Assembly: GCA_031472005.1 (NCBI GenBank)
Contig: PZJY01000012.1
Location: forward strand, 1,736,001 to 1,800,000
DNA: 64,000 bases
Source: Tetracladium setigerum
Lineage: Eukaryota > Ascomycota > Leotiomycetes > Helotiales
Direction of reading: 5' to 3'
The translations under genes and the position numbers were made by a program. Under the pieces are notes generated by a model. The model saw only the letters and a list, made by a program, of their open reading frames with translations, made no database searches and was not told the DNA's origin. Below are positions 1 to 12,008 of this stretch, piece after piece (positions within the stretch are counted from its first letter, which is position 1; the number at the start of each line of letters is the position of its first letter).

Positions 1-552
1 CTCTCACCGGCTACCTCCATACGCTCATATTGAATCCCAAATCCTCGATATCTTGCTATGGACTCATACAAGCCAGCACCAACGACCCACTTTCTATCAA
101 TAACAGAGCCTCCTCTGTACCCAAACCCAAAGCCGGCATAATGTGCCTTTTGCACTCCCACAATCATAGCTCTCCAGCTCAGTATCATGCCCTTCTTAGT
201 AACATTGGGAAATACTTCTTTACATGTGCCAAGGCGGGGATTTACCTTCCATGATGAACTGGTAAAGGGTGTGGGCGTACTTGGGACTGGACGTGTCGAA
301 ATAGGATGTGCCTGGTGCATCGATTAAGCTTGATATAAATGCCAAGGTTATCGACCATGTGTGATCTACAGGCACTAGAGGTGCAAGGTTTGTTGGCTTA
401 CAGATGTCGAAGAAGTGAGAGAACTCAATGCCCATATCGTTAAGGTTTGGGCATTGAAGAGGGAACCCTTTCCCAAATTGTTTCGTCTTGAAAACCTTTG
501 AAAAACGAACAAATAGTTCTTCTTTAGTGATTTCACGCGTGATGGTAGCCAT
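1..552 (-). CDS. Unknown protein, 5' part (runs off window)
   Basis: I do not recognise this protein. The start ATG is at 552 and exon 1 runs to 246, giving about 102 residues from MATITREITKEEL. A 76-nt intron (170-245) has donor GTAAAT, a branch-like TTACTAAG and acceptor GAGAG. Exon 2 (169 down to 1) continues in phase with AMIVGVQKAHYAGFGFGYRG and stays open to the window edge, so the gene is truncated by the window and not broken. The glycine/aromatic-rich second exon suggests a folded enzyme-like domain, but I see no catalytic motif and assign no function. The exon join is inferred from frame and splice consensus. Confidence 0.6.
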
Positions 553-1352
553 GGCGGAAGGATATGTGCACGACGAGGTTCTTGGGAGGTGAGTTGACGT
601 CGGTTTTGTAAGATGTTTTATAGAGAACGGGGCGAGAGATGGATCCGCGCAGCAAAAAAAGAAGTAGTCTGTGAGAAAATTTATAAATAAACAAGTTATA
701 ACTATGTCCTGTAAAGTTTATGTAGCAATGAGTGACCGAGAGGATGGAAAACCCCAAAAGTGTATCGCATTACAACTGAAGAAGGAGGATGTATCTAAAG
801 TTTCAAAGACATCGCGCCTGCCTTGCTATTATCCACCGGCTTTGGCGGCATTATAAAATCAAGACCGATCGTGTCCGAAGAGGAAGGAGTTGTGGACGGT
901 TGGTGTATCTTTTGCCAATAATGGATGTGACGGCAGAACGATCAGCTTCGTCAAACCAAAACTCAGAAGCGCCGAGGAAACAAATCTGAATTTGATCGTC
1001 CACTGGGAAAATTGTGGAAAGTTTATCTCGCAATCTTAGCTAGGTATGTGAAACCTTTATTCGCAAGCCTGTTCACGTTCAGTAGATCCTGGGACTTGAT
1101 TTGATTGCTTTATTTCTTATTCTATAATGGTATGGGTATCTCCTTACTCTCACAACGCCAACGCTTAATGCAAATACACCCCATTCTGAATAATGTCACG
1201 ATGACCCCCAGATTTCATCATCATTCGTAAAAGTTGCGCAAATCTGTCCGTTCGGATCAGAGCACAAATGCCACTCCAGAATTTCGCAAGATAAACCGCC
1301 AAACGTTTCAAAAGAAAGCAAAAATGCCCAACATGCCCCTCTTAACATGAAG
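553..1352. other. Intergenic, no gene seen
   Basis: This stretch holds the upstream region of the leftmost gene and the 3' flank of the next minus-strand gene. Its short ORFs lack coding character and splice partners. I see nothing else here. Confidence 0.5.
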
Positions 1353-3748
1353 TTAAATCCATCCAGTGCGGGCTTTGACTTCATCCACCGACGTGGTAGG
1401 ATCAGCACCTTCATCTTTAGAAGTTCTGACCTGACCATACCACTCCAATGCCTTCTTGCTCAAACGCTCCTTACTGCTGATTCTCTTTTCATTTGTTGGT
1501 GCCATGAAGCTACCCAGAGAATCAGGTCTTGCGCTCATTGACTGAAGTGTAGTCTCTTCATCCCTCAGCTTGATATTCGCCTCTGCTCCAATCGGCATCC
1601 CGTACGCGCGACTTTCCTCAAGCATATTCTTGCTACTGAGCGATCCTTTGTGATAGAGAGTAGGACTGCCAATGTGCATGCTATTTCTGCTATCATCCAT
1701 GTTCCTGTTATGACCAGGGCTAGGACTCCACATATTCTCGTAACGATCGGTTTCGGAGTTTTTGACGGGACTTGGGGTACGGCACATCCACTCGCTCTCG
1801 GTGATGGTACTGACTATATTGTAGTTTGTGGAAGGCACATTCTCGGTCTGCTTCTCTTTGCTAGACATAGATTTGAAAGGCGAGACAGTCATGAAGGAAG
1901 AGCCGGAGATCGACAGTCGCGCAAGTAAAGCTGCTGGAGACCGCTTGTGCTTCCGAACGGTGATGCTAGCAATATTGGGTTGATTGAAGAACGCTGTGAG
2001 TGGAGAGTCATCAATAGCAGAAGAGTCCTTTGAAAGCGGAGAGTCTGCCAATGGCTTGGGATTGTGTGTGGCTGAAGAAGTTCGCTTTGGTGGTGTAAAC
2101 TCGTCTGGGACAGCAAGTGCTCTTGTAAAAGTAACTGGGAGCATGCTCTTCTCTTCCTTGTCAATTGGTGGAGTACTTTCTACTGCAGGGGCTTGGACTC
2201 TTGGTCTACGCGGAGGGATGTCCACCAATTTGGCCTTGCCAGAGAAAATGACCTTTTGCAAAGTCACAGCAGTGGCAATTTCGATGGTTGGCTCTGGTGA
2301 CGAGGGTCTGCTTCGATCGGCCCAAGATCGTAGAGACGGGGTAATGGATACACTAGAGCCTGAGGATGAAGTTCGGGAGTGATTGGCTTTATGAGAAGAT
2401 AATCTCTGTGGAATTTCTGGAAGAGGCCTATCGATGAAACGCTTTCGAACCTTGCGACCTTTTCTTTGAAGTTCTGGGGAGTGGGTAGAACCGACAGAAA
2501 AGCGAGAGACCGGAGGGTCAATCTTGCGAGGATCAGGGCGAACTGGTGCAGTTTCGTATTGAAGGCCAGCCGATGATCGTCTATTATTGTCCTTCTCCGA
2601 ACACGGAATATCATCAAAGATAGTTGTTAGCCATGGATTATTGGAGGCCTCAGATGTGACCGAGCCACCTGCAGGGTCTTCTTGAGCAGCCTCCTCTTGT
2701 TCAGAGTCTGGAGTATTAGTGTCCTCCCAATCTTCTTCATCGTCTGCTTCTTCGTCGGAATGTGTGCTGTGCTCGTATTCGGCGCTATCCAAGTCTTCAA
2801 GCTCAAATGGCAATCCGTTGGCTTGACCCATAATATTGAGAATGCTTGGCGTCGGAGAGAGGAGAGCCCTTCTATGATCGGACGGGATGAGTTGCGCAAG
2901 ATAGAGACTATCCCAGCTGCGGTAGTGAATCTTGAAGACTGCAAAAGGGTTGTCTTTGGGATCCTTGAGGTGCCAGTCAAAGAATTTTGCATCTTGAGGT
3001 CGTTCTAGCAGTCCGCCACTGGGCATGCTTGGACTTGGAGTGTTAACTTATATTCCCAAGAGTAGATATGAGACAGAAGAACGGGATGGCTTACATAATT
3101 CCACATGCCTCCTGGCTTCTGAAGTCAGTGGGCTCTGCAAGTTTTCGCGTACGACCAAATGCACGGAAGACTTGTACTTCAATTAACCCTCCATCTTTTG
3201 CCACAGACTTCGAATCTTTTCCCTCGTCTGCAAACATGAATGGTCGCGCCTCCGTGCCCATGTTCTTATAGATTGTGCCCTCGCTCTTGTAATTCCATCG
3301 TTCACTTGGCTCAAAGAGTCCCCGCATGACTTGTCCACTGGGTTTTTCGTAGGCATTGGTGCCCCATGAAGTAATGTGTCTGCCATTCATGAAAAGCTTG
3401 AAGTAGTACCATTGAGAAATTTCAGTGGCAGATTTAGTGACTGTCCATCTGATCCAGAATCTTGCGCCTAAATCACTGGGTTAGAGCCAACCTTCAGCGG
3501 GTTGGGGGAGAGGAAATACCAGAGCAAGAGGGTACGTAGACAGACACGGCATTGTATCGATCAGAAAGTCCATCTGAGTTGCTACCTGGCTTCGTCTCTT
3601 GGGATGCGATTTGATCTGGGTCGTCAGGATCACCTGGGCCGGAGCGACGCAAGGTGAACTGCGAGCTGTCTGGATGAGGAAACTCGGGATGGACCTTTAG
3701 CTCCCATTGCGAGACTAGATTGATCTTGATGCCTTTATGAGTCGGCAT
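1353..3748 (-). CDS. Hypothetical protein, N-terminal folded domain plus long disordered tail (760 aa)
   Basis: Three exons on the minus strand: 3748-3520, 3467-3095 and 3033-1353. The introns are 52 nt and 61 nt, and the joined length is 2283 nt (760 aa). The ATG at 3748 opens MPTHKGIKINLVSQWELKVH. Residues 1 to about 240 look like a beta-rich folded domain with aromatic segments such as FWIRWTV, YYFKLFMNGRHITSWG and GLFEPSERW. This layout is common in uncharacterised fungal DUF proteins. The rest is low-complexity and Ser/Pro/Asp/Glu-rich, with an acidic stretch near EEADDEEDWEDT and basic patches (KRFIDRPLPEIPQR), so it is probably disordered. No signal peptide or membrane segment is visible. 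The second acceptor was chosen because the alternative 13 nt upstream breaks the frame. No function is assigned. Confidence 0.75.
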
Positions 3749-4496
3749 CGCGGCGGTGCAGGGAACGTTGCAACGTTGTCGAAGCGGTTGCTGCGAAAAG
3801 GTGTTGTTGATGTTGTTTGGAGATTGAGAAGGTTGTTACATGGCGTTCAACCTCGCGCCAAGACAATAATATTCGCGACAACCTCCTACTCATGTCCCGT
3901 GACTATACTCAAGTTGACCATTCACTTCATTGGAAGTGTGAATCAAGAGAAAAAAAAGAATGTCTGTCAACTGACAAGCATTCGAACCGCCTGCACTTGA
4001 AAGGAAGCCCCACTTCTAAATTTGCCTTGTCCTCTGTCTACCAATATCTCATGGAGATGATCGGAACAAGTTCAACCTATCTAGGAACTATCCTTTAGGC
4101 ATGAAGAACTCTTTATACTTGAGAAGCTGCCACATTCTCCATAACTTGTTAGGTTGAAATGCCCGAATCTTCCTACTAGGAGCAGACTGTGCACCTGGTT
4201 CATAGAAATATTCCAAAATTCCTCCCAAATAAAAGTCTACAGAGACTTGCTCCATATTAAAGAAGCTATATTTGGCCATTGCAATCGCGGTATTCCCACT
4301 CTGATGTAATCCTGCTGGGAGTGGACAGCGCAGATACATGATAAACACAGCGAACGCACACAAAAACACAAACACAAGCACATTGAAGAACACCAAACTA
4401 CCTTCTCTACTCACATTTCACATAGCAAACCGAATTGTGTAGTCATTGATGAATTGCAAGGCCCCTTTCCCTATTGTACAATCTGACCTGCCCTGA
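3749..4496. other. Intergenic
   Basis: Promoter side of the disordered-protein gene and 3' flank of the NDUFS5-like gene. A 108-codon minus-strand ORF (4088-4414) opens with GTG, has no family likeness and is not called. Confidence 0.5.
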
Positions 4497-4937
4497 TCAT
4501 TTGTCGAGCACAGCCTTGGTATCTTCCTCCTTGCCCAACAGTCCAAGATTCCTAATCTGTCCAGCCGTTGGTCCGTTCTTTCGTGTGTAGACTTCCTCGA
4601 CCTTTCGGTATGCAGCCTGTAGTTCGTGTACTCGTGCTGCCTTTGCGCGCATTAGTCCCTGGCCGAGTGGTCCGAATATAGCTTATCCTACCTCCTTCTT
4701 GTGATGCAGACACTCATAGTAATCCTCCAGGACTGGCACACACTTCTTTTTTCCGGAATCATCCTCAGAGTTTGTGTTGACAACGTAGCAAGCTAGGACT
4801 TCTTGCCAGAAGGGAAAGCATCGCGAAGGGCCTGGGAATGGACGGTTAGCCATTGAATCGCAATTTGGAGGGCTGCCATCTTCACACGAGGATCAGCAGG
4901 CAGACTCACCTCCATTAAGACCAAATCCGGAAGACAT
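4497..4937 (-). CDS. NADH:ubiquinone oxidoreductase subunit NDUFS5-like (complex I 15 kDa)
   Basis: Three exons: 4937-4910, 4831-4692 and 4640-4497, giving 103 aa. Splice sites are consensus: GTGAGT/CCCAG for intron 1 (78 nt) and GTAGGA/AAAG for intron 2 (51 nt). The protein begins MSSGFGLNGGPSRCFPFWQE and carries twin CX9C motifs (C14/C24 and C40/C50). This is the hallmark of the NDUFS5/15-kDa accessory subunit, which is imported through Mia40 and sits on the intermembrane-space face of complex I. The length matches the family. The C-terminal half is a charged helix. The gene diverges from the Sec39-domain gene across 245 bp. The first exon codes for only nine residues, so an ORF scan alone would miss this gene. 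Confidence 0.88.
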
Positions 4938-5182
4938 GGTGCCTGTATTCTGATCCAATTGTTGTTTCTTGGTGTTCTGGAGTTGAGGTGAGGTTGAACG
5001 TCTCGCAAGCTGCCAATGCAATCTAAACTCGATGCGGTGCAGTGACAGGAAGCGGCCGACTTGCCCGACTTGGCGCGCGCCCATCGTTAAAGTTGGTTTT
5101 GGCATGGGATGCGCATCATGGCAACAATTGAATAGTGGACAGCTTTCCAAAATTCCCACATCTCGCAACTCCATGCTTCAAG
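4938..5182. promoter_or_regulatory. Short bidirectional promoter (NDUFS5-like / SEC39-like)
   Basis: The two divergent start codons are only 245 bp apart, so both promoters and both 5' leaders must share this segment. I see no clear TATA box. Co-regulation is inferred from spacing alone. Confidence 0.4.
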
Positions 5183-8131
5183 ATGGCACCTGCAAAGCCG
5201 GGAGGACTGTCGTCTGCGAAAGCCCTCATACTGGCTACTCAACTGGCCAGCACATCTGATATTGCTACTCTGCGCATCCTGCTTGCTCAGAATCCCATCC
5301 AGAGTGACACAGTACTACGAATTCTATTAAGTCACCTTCCCGAAACTCTCGACACTTCCGAATACGTTCCCTTTTTGGAGGAAATTATATCTGGGATTTG
5401 GCAGGAGGATTCATCGTCGAAAACCCCTATCAACAGCTCTTCCTTGGACGGGCTCAACGAAGATGAAGCAAAACGAAGAGCACGGAAACTCCACCTTCTA
5501 CCACTCAAACCACCGTCCGCACCTTCAGATATTCCCGAAGATCCATTGGTGCTATTTCTCATACATCGATCCTTGCGCATAGACGAATACACTGGAATAT
5601 TAACTCAGATACCCGGACTTCTAGCGCCTTTTCTCCACCACTCGCCATACCTTCGGACCTGGCTCATATCTATTATTCTTCCCCTTATGCGATTGAATTA
5701 CGATTATCATCCCGGAGAGACAACTCCGGTTTCAATACCTAAATTCGATTCCTTGAACGAGCGAGCTGCTGTCTCTCTGCTTTTGTCTAGAACTGGAACA
5801 AGCGAGACGGACTTCACCTACAGCACAGTGGGACGAGACGTACGGGGTTTAGTGGGACCATGGATGTATGGACAGAGTAGACGGGAAAAAATAAGGAGCG
5901 ACTTGGTCAACCAAAGCGTTACCCCGTTGGACGAAGAAAAGGCCGACAACAAATACGCGGGGTGGGAAGAAGTGTTCATTTGGATTACCGAGCAGGCGTC
6001 CAATTCCTGGAATATTGCAGTCCAAGTTGTTGAGCAGTGGGAGGGCCCAGGGGATATTGATACTGGTGGATACGGGGACGGATCAAGTTGGGTGAGCGAG
6101 GATGATCAACAACATCTGGAAGTCCGATATGCTCGGTCTATACTTGCTGCTGCATATCTCATCACCGACACCTCTGTCGAAGCATTAAACGGAGTTGACC
6201 GAATGATTTCTCGGCTCATTACCCTCATGGATCATGAAAAGTTGCCTACCTTACAACAAGCTGCAGCGATGCTACTGCCTGTATCTGATTTTGACGATTT
6301 GTTGAAGTCTGGGTATGCGGCGTCACTAAGAAACGATCTTCTGGACGAGACGAACCCCCTAACAAAGCCAAAACCGTCTTCGATACAACTTATTCATACG
6401 CTTGTAATTAGTGCGTTTCTGTGTACGAGATCGGGCACTTCGATGAATGTCAGAAAGGCTGGAGAGCTTGCACTTTTGCAAGACAAGGCAGATCAAAAAG
6501 CCGAGTTTCTAAAGTTGATGTCTCGCGTTAGTGAGCACACAAAACAGGATGAAAAGTATTGGCAAAGGACTAGAAATGAAATACTTTGGCTCGGGAACTG
6601 GGGTGTGGAACAAGTTGAGACAGGTACTTCTGCTAGCCATGGTCGCGGGATATTTGGAAAGCTCCCATCTGAGATGCTGGAACGAAAGATTCTCGAAGGT
6701 CTTCTTAATGGTTCTTGTAGGCGTCCCATTCCCATAACCACACCTTCAATTTTCCTAACGTGATATAGTTACCTCGTTGGCTAGCTCAATCTACGAGACC
6801 TCGTCAGATAGGCCGCTGTCGGAAGACGTTCTCCGAGAAACGACCCTCAAATCAGCTGAAAGGGCATATGAGAATGCAACAAATGCGAATAAGACAAGAG
6901 GAGGTGTAAAGAAAAGTCTTGATATGTAGGTTGTTCTGTTATGTCTATGATACACTGCTAAGTATACCTCAGAATTCGGGCATTTCCTCGTACTCTTGGT
7001 GGTTCACCTCAGGCCGAACAATTCAAACAATTGATAGACGTCACGCACACAATGGGCAATTACAAATTGGTCTTCAAACAGGGGGAGCCATTCAAACCAG
7101 TGCAGCTGCTTGTACACAGCGACCCAATCTCCATTATCGGGAAAATACTTGACCAAAATCCAGGAAGCTATGCTCAGGTCAGCGAGATGGTCGATATCGG
7201 CATCGGTATGGTCAAATCAGGCCTGGTTTCAAAGTCCTCCCATGGCTACTCTGTGTTGAAGGCTTTGGGCGAAGAAGAGGTCCAAAAGGGAATATCTGAT
7301 GCCGAAAAGCGTGTTGTCAGCATGTGCATCGACGCCGCTCTTGCCGAAGATGATTTCGAGACTGCGTATTCATACATTGTAACTCGTCTGAAGGACATTG
7401 CTGGTCCAGCCCACGCCCGTGGTCCTGGAGCCGTTCACTCAAGCGAAGGAATGTTTCCTGACTTGCCCTTGAAGATTATCGATGACTGGTCATGGCGAGC
7501 CGCTTTACAATCTGGAAAATACCGACGCTCTGCAAATACAGTTAAACCAACGCATCTCGGCAACACAAACGCGAATCCTGAGATTCGACATATTGAACAG
7601 CGGATGGAATGCTTGTCACAGGCTCTTCGACTTGCGCCTAAGGCGACGCTACAGGAAATTCTCAACGTCTACCGCCGATGTGAGGAAGAATTAGAATCTT
7701 TGTACCAGCGGGAAGCAGAACAAGAAGATGCATGGGACACTCAGGGAGACAATGCCATGCCAGGAGGATTCGAGTCCACGCCTGCTAAAAAATCCTTGTC
7801 CTCCGTTCGTGGAGCTGAGGAAGCACCCATGTCATTATTCGATCTCTCCAGGGCGAGCGCAAAACGTGCACACAGTGGATTCGCCGCTTTAGCAACGACT
7901 CGGAACCAGCAAATTCCAACATCACCGCTTGCTGAATCGGATCGTGTGAGCAGCGAGAACTCTAGAACCAGTACTCCAGACTCTGGAGCAGCCCCAGTAA
8001 GAAAGAGAGACCAGCTAAGAAATGTTGCCGTTGGTGGTTTGGCAAGTGGAGTTGGATGGCTGATTGGTGCGCAACCGGTAAGGAATAGTGACGAAGAGCG
8101 GCGGGAGAAGCAATGGCAGAATGACTTTTGA
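5183..8131 (+). CDS. Sec39-domain protein (Dsl1 tethering complex)
   Basis: Three exons: 5183-6716, 6769-6925 and 6973-8131 (949 aa). The introns are 52 and 47 nt, with GTAGGC/ATAG and GTAGGT/CTCAG ends. The ATG at 5183 opens MAPAKPGGLSSAKALILATQ. The upstream in-frame extension begins with GTG and is rejected. The protein is a helical alpha-solenoid, and the order of its segments (LATQLASTSDIATLRILL near the N-terminus, a long middle, a helical C-terminal half) matches the Sec39 domain. In yeast Sec39/Dsl3 belongs to the Dsl1 complex with Dsl1 and Tip20 and tethers Golgi-derived COPI vesicles at the ER. The last ~120 residues are Ser/Pro-rich and less ordered, ending in a Gly-rich hydrophobic stretch (VAVGGLASGVGWLIGAQP), common in fungal homologues. 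Family assignment is from sequence feel, not a profile search. Confidence 0.78.
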
Positions 8132-9190
8132 AGGATTTCATGATGAGATATGGCAGAATGAAACCATCTGAGCACTTGGGAGTCAGGCAAAATCATGGGT
8201 AGTGGGCATTGGTGCGGGCGTTTAGTGATGGAACTAGGCTGTAGGATTATACCCAGGAAGAAACATCCAAGTGAACTTTTTGATTTTTTTTTTCGATTCT
8301 ACACCAATCGCGCCAAGAAACTCGCTCCTAGGTACTCCCGTCTCCTATGAGCATGATCTCCTAGTTAATACATGCACCTAAAAGATTTCTTCTAGAAGAT
8401 TTCTCCTACACGATACACGCTCCTCGGAAAAGAATCTACATTTCCGTCACAATCAATCATTTCTCGCCTGCCTTGGAAGCACAAGGGTACTTCGTAAGCC
8501 TATCGAAAATCGTGTCTCACAAACCAGAGAAGCACGCATGTAGTGTATCTAATGACGGGAGATAGCATAGTAGCTGCGACACACTGAGAGCTGCCTCGAA
8601 GGCACGCAATAGTGCAGCGTGCAGTCAATAGTGTACTTCATTAAGATGCTGTACAGAATAGAGCAGGTTAATTCCTCTATGGCACCTGGCAAGAAGCGTG
8701 TTACTTCGAACTCTTTGCATGTATTCTGCCATTTGACTTCCCACGAAAAATACCATCCTTGCTCGCGGTCAAAGTAAGACCACATACCATCGGACTCACA
8801 GCAAGTTACGTTGAAAGACTTCTGAAATCCTAGTATATCAGAACTTAGAATGTACATGGACCTGATTTTAAGCCACCGGAGAAATTTCACAAGGTGATGT
8901 TCTTGAAGGATCATTATTTGGATCGAACAAAGGTTGGGAGGCACAGCGCTTAAATTAAGCGCCCTCGAGCCGAAGCAACCAAAATCACAACACATCAACC
9001 ATGACTATCGCGCGTTACCAGGTATTGGCAAGTGCTAGTGTTTCCTTTATATTTCGAGTGAACTGGTGATGTTCCCAGAAACTTCCAACGCCCCATTTCT
9101 ATCTACGTTCTACTTCCATCCTCACTCGTCACAGATACATACACTTTAATATCTATATAATCTGTCTGCATCTTCTCTCTCGACAAACAC
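8132..9190. other. Intergenic, ~1.06 kb
   Basis: 3' flank of the Sec39-domain gene, then the promoter and a pyrimidine-rich leader of the LURP-one gene from about 9080. A 149-codon minus-strand ORF at 8549-8998 has a TTG start and no coding character. Nothing else seen. Confidence 0.5.
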
Positions 9191-9855
9191 ATGCACTCAG
9201 ATACCATGGAGACACCTCTCCAAACCCAGTCATTTCCTATTCTTGTTCGTCAAGGATCCGTCACGAAATTGGAGACTTCTATCACCATGCATTGCCACGA
9301 CAAAACTTTCAAACGTGTCACAATTCTGGGGGAGGTAGGCGAGAAGCTTTTCACGGTGGAGTGCAGACCGTATGCATCGTGGAGCTGGCGTCGTACAATC
9401 AAAGACGCTTCCGGCTCTCACCTCTTTGACTTGCGGGAAGTTTCGGACGGTATTATGAGACACAAATGGATCGTTGAGAACCCGGGTGGCCAACAGATCT
9501 GCTCTATTCGCCATGCCTCCATGCTGAACCGTTTGATTCTTGACATGGTAGTCAAGAATGAGTCAAGCAAAGGAGATGAAGCCATGGTTAGAATTAGACC
9601 CTTGGACCAAGGTGGGATCACAACCCTGGTCGAGATAGAGGGTACAACTGCTGCTGAGATTCGGATCATGGAGAACAATCTTCATTCAAATGGCCGGGAT
9701 AGGAGTGTTTGGAAAGCTCGAATTGCTGGAGGGGTGGATCTCAAACTTGTAAGTATCAGCAAATTCCAATTCTATGTTCCGTACTGACCCTTAGCGAACA
9801 GATTGTGGTAGTTATGCTCTGCCGAGCAGAGAGTTTACACGCCTGGAAGAAATAA
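9191..9855 (+). CDS. LURP-one-related / tubby C-terminal-like protein
   Basis: Exon 1 is 9191-9748 and exon 2 is 9802-9855 (203 aa). The 53-nt intron has GTAAGT/ACAG ends and joins DLKL to IVVVMLCRAESLHAWKK. Strand segments such as FKRVTILGEVGEKLFTVECR, WRRTIKDASGSHLFDLRE and RHKWIVENPGG follow the LURP-one-related (DUF567, tubby-like) beta-barrel plan. The closing helix after VVVMLCRAE is the buried C-terminal helix typical of that fold. Without the splice this helix would be lost, which supports the join. A second ATG at 9206 lies in a better context (ACCATGG) and may be the real start, giving 198 aa. Fungal members have no defined biochemical role. Cytosolic location is inferred, as no signal or membrane segment is seen. 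Confidence 0.75.
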
Positions 9856-10754
9856 AGCTCCCAGTCTGGAGGATAGATGATTTGGTCAAAGTTGGGTACA
9901 ATTAGTGATCACTGAGTAGAGTTGGATGGTCTGAGTTTGTGGTGATGTTTAGCCTTTATTTACATATTGTACTTTGGTGCATGGTTGCGATTTCAAGCGC
10001 TTGTACACGAACTTGAGTTCAAAGACTGAATTTTCTATTCTGTTTGTGAATCTGATTCTAGGTCACTCTATTTTTTCTTTTTTATCTCTCTAATGATTTA
10101 TTGTTTCGCATGATTGTGTGAATTGGGTCTGCTTGTCTTCTGGGAGAACGATTCCTGTCAAGTACACCTTCGATGAATTTTCTTATCTCGTCGAGGTCTT
10201 TTCATCTCAGCAAAAGACAAAATTGTTGATTGAGAAATTGCAGAGCTGCGGTGCTGTAACCAGGCGTTCATTGAAAACGCCAAAATGATGCATGATTGGG
10301 TTAATCTACCAACCCACGACAATGCACAAGTCTAATTCTGAAGCATGAGTTCTGCGGCTATGGGGAGAAGTGACCCAAAAGTGACCCGAGGCCCGGTGGA
10401 GTTTCAAAGATGAATTTTTGTAACCCTAAGCGCTAATCCCTGCGCTCATTCCCCCTTCATGTTGGTCAAGTATGTGGGCGTTATCATAAGGCTTGGATAT
10501 TGGGGGTATGTGTTTCTAAATATATGAGCGTCAGACTTACCAACACCCTATGAGGTTAAATGTCTCAGGCAATCCTTCCCATATCTTATTCAACCTTGCC
10601 CCCAATAGACATTTTTTTCTTCTTTCAACGCACTCGGTATCTAGATAATTCAAAAAATACACAATCTAGGTGTGAACCCACATTCTTCTTCATTACTCAA
10701 CTGAGTACTAAAACCAAGAACACAGAGAGGATAGCCCTCAATCGCAACTTCAGA
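9856..10754. other. Intergenic, ~0.9 kb
   Basis: 3' flank of the LURP-one gene followed by AT-rich sequence. An ORF that begins at 10560 lacks an ATG until 10755. I see no other feature. Confidence 0.5.
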
Positions 10755-11607
10755 ATGCAGATTATATACATTCGCACACTAGCATTATGCATTGTTCCGG
10801 TTCTTTCACTTGCCTTATCAGCTTTGGTATTCTCCGTCGCACTGCATTGCTCAAGTCAGAAGAACAGACTATTTCTTCTTCCCGTCTTCGTTGTTACTTC
10901 AGTGTACTCATTTACCTCGGCGAAGTACTTTTTGGATGTTTCCAAGTCTCTTTGGGCTTTGGAGCGTTGGCGTACCGTTGTATATCCTCCACGTCATCTC
11001 GTTGTTGTACATAGAGAAATGGCCAACCCCACTAGTCGAGACGATTCTTCCAGCGGAACGACAAAGGAAAAGGCGATGGCATTTGAAATTCCGAGCCACC
11101 TACAAACTTCGGGGAAACCCACAACTTCTGGCAACAGCTACAGCTCCGATCCAACCACAGACAATACGACACAGTCGACACTCAAGATATATGTTTGCTT
11201 CCCGCTCCATCGCCAAGCTACCAGTTTACTTCTGTATGTATACATATGTTATGCCTTGGGTTCTGGAGCAGGCCATTGGAGATTATTTCTCGGATGACTT
11301 ATCCCCAATTCAGCAGACTATGTTTCGGCGTCGTCGCGAAGTCACCTCTCGCGAGCGTTTTGTTCGAGCCTTTACAGCTGTCACCTGGATTTTCGAAAGC
11401 CTTATGTTTTTGGACGGTGCCAATGCTCTTTTAGCATGCCCCTTCGATTGTGACGGGCTTTCGAGGGCGAAAATGCACAGCACCTCCACAACTTGGCAGG
11501 ATATGCTACTTCCTTCAACTGTGACGACTACTGTGACAGAGCTCTCGGTAACGAGGAGGCTTTGGCCCAGCACCTGCAAAACTCTCATAATCATCAGCAG
11601 GATATAG
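10755..11607 (+). pseudogene. Broken multi-pass membrane protein ORF (possibly wax-synthase-like)
   Basis: From the ATG at 10755 one frame encodes hydrophobic helices (LALCIVPVLSLALSALVFSV, FLLPVFVVTSVYSF). From about 10930-10980 the convincing frame is a different one: GLWSVGVPLYILHVISLLYI, then KLPVYFCMYTYVMPWVLEQA and a soluble loop with SPIQQTMFRRRREVTSRERF. Either a 43-nt intron (GTACTC..CCAAG) or indels link the frames. The helix order and the R/W-rich loop recall fungal wax-synthase-like acyltransferases, but the ORF ends at 11607 without the C-terminal catalytic region of that family. I therefore read it as a truncated relic. An intact short gene with an unusually small intron remains possible. 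Confidence 0.35.
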
Positions 11608-12008
11608 AAGCATTTTGGATGGTCGAGCCACTTCCGCAGACGTGTGAGCAATGCGAGTAGGTAAGAGACGTTTAACAAAATTCGATAGATCATGTTAGAT
11701 GTCATGTAATTCATCCCATTACTCCGTGTCCTTTTCGGCACGTCTAAACCTTCATTAAGATTGCTAACAGAGGACACCGCAATCGAAGCTAACTGTAATT
11801 TCCTTCTGTCCTTTGTGGTGAGTTTAGGAGGCTTGTGGAAAACAGCCGCCACATGTCTGCTCGCCCAAAGGGGACTAGCGTGCTAGACTAGCGCGCAGCG
11901 TTCAATTAGTCGCGATCCACGTCGTCAACTTATTTCGCTCGAGTTGATCCGTGGACGACAACGACCATAACTTCACACACAGGCTACACAACCACCCAAA
12001 TATACATT
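11608..12008. other. Intergenic; BBP promoter
   Basis: About 400 bp between the membrane-protein relic and the BBP start. The last ~60 bp are CA-rich leader sequence. No other feature is seen. Confidence 0.45.

Noticed and set aside
4088..4414. 108-codon minus-strand ORF with a hydrophobic start
   Set aside because: Opens with GTG, not ATG, has no family likeness, and lies in the 3' flank of the NDUFS5-like gene.
8549..8998. 149-codon minus-strand ORF
   Set aside because: Start codon is TTG, composition is not coding-like and no splice partner was found.
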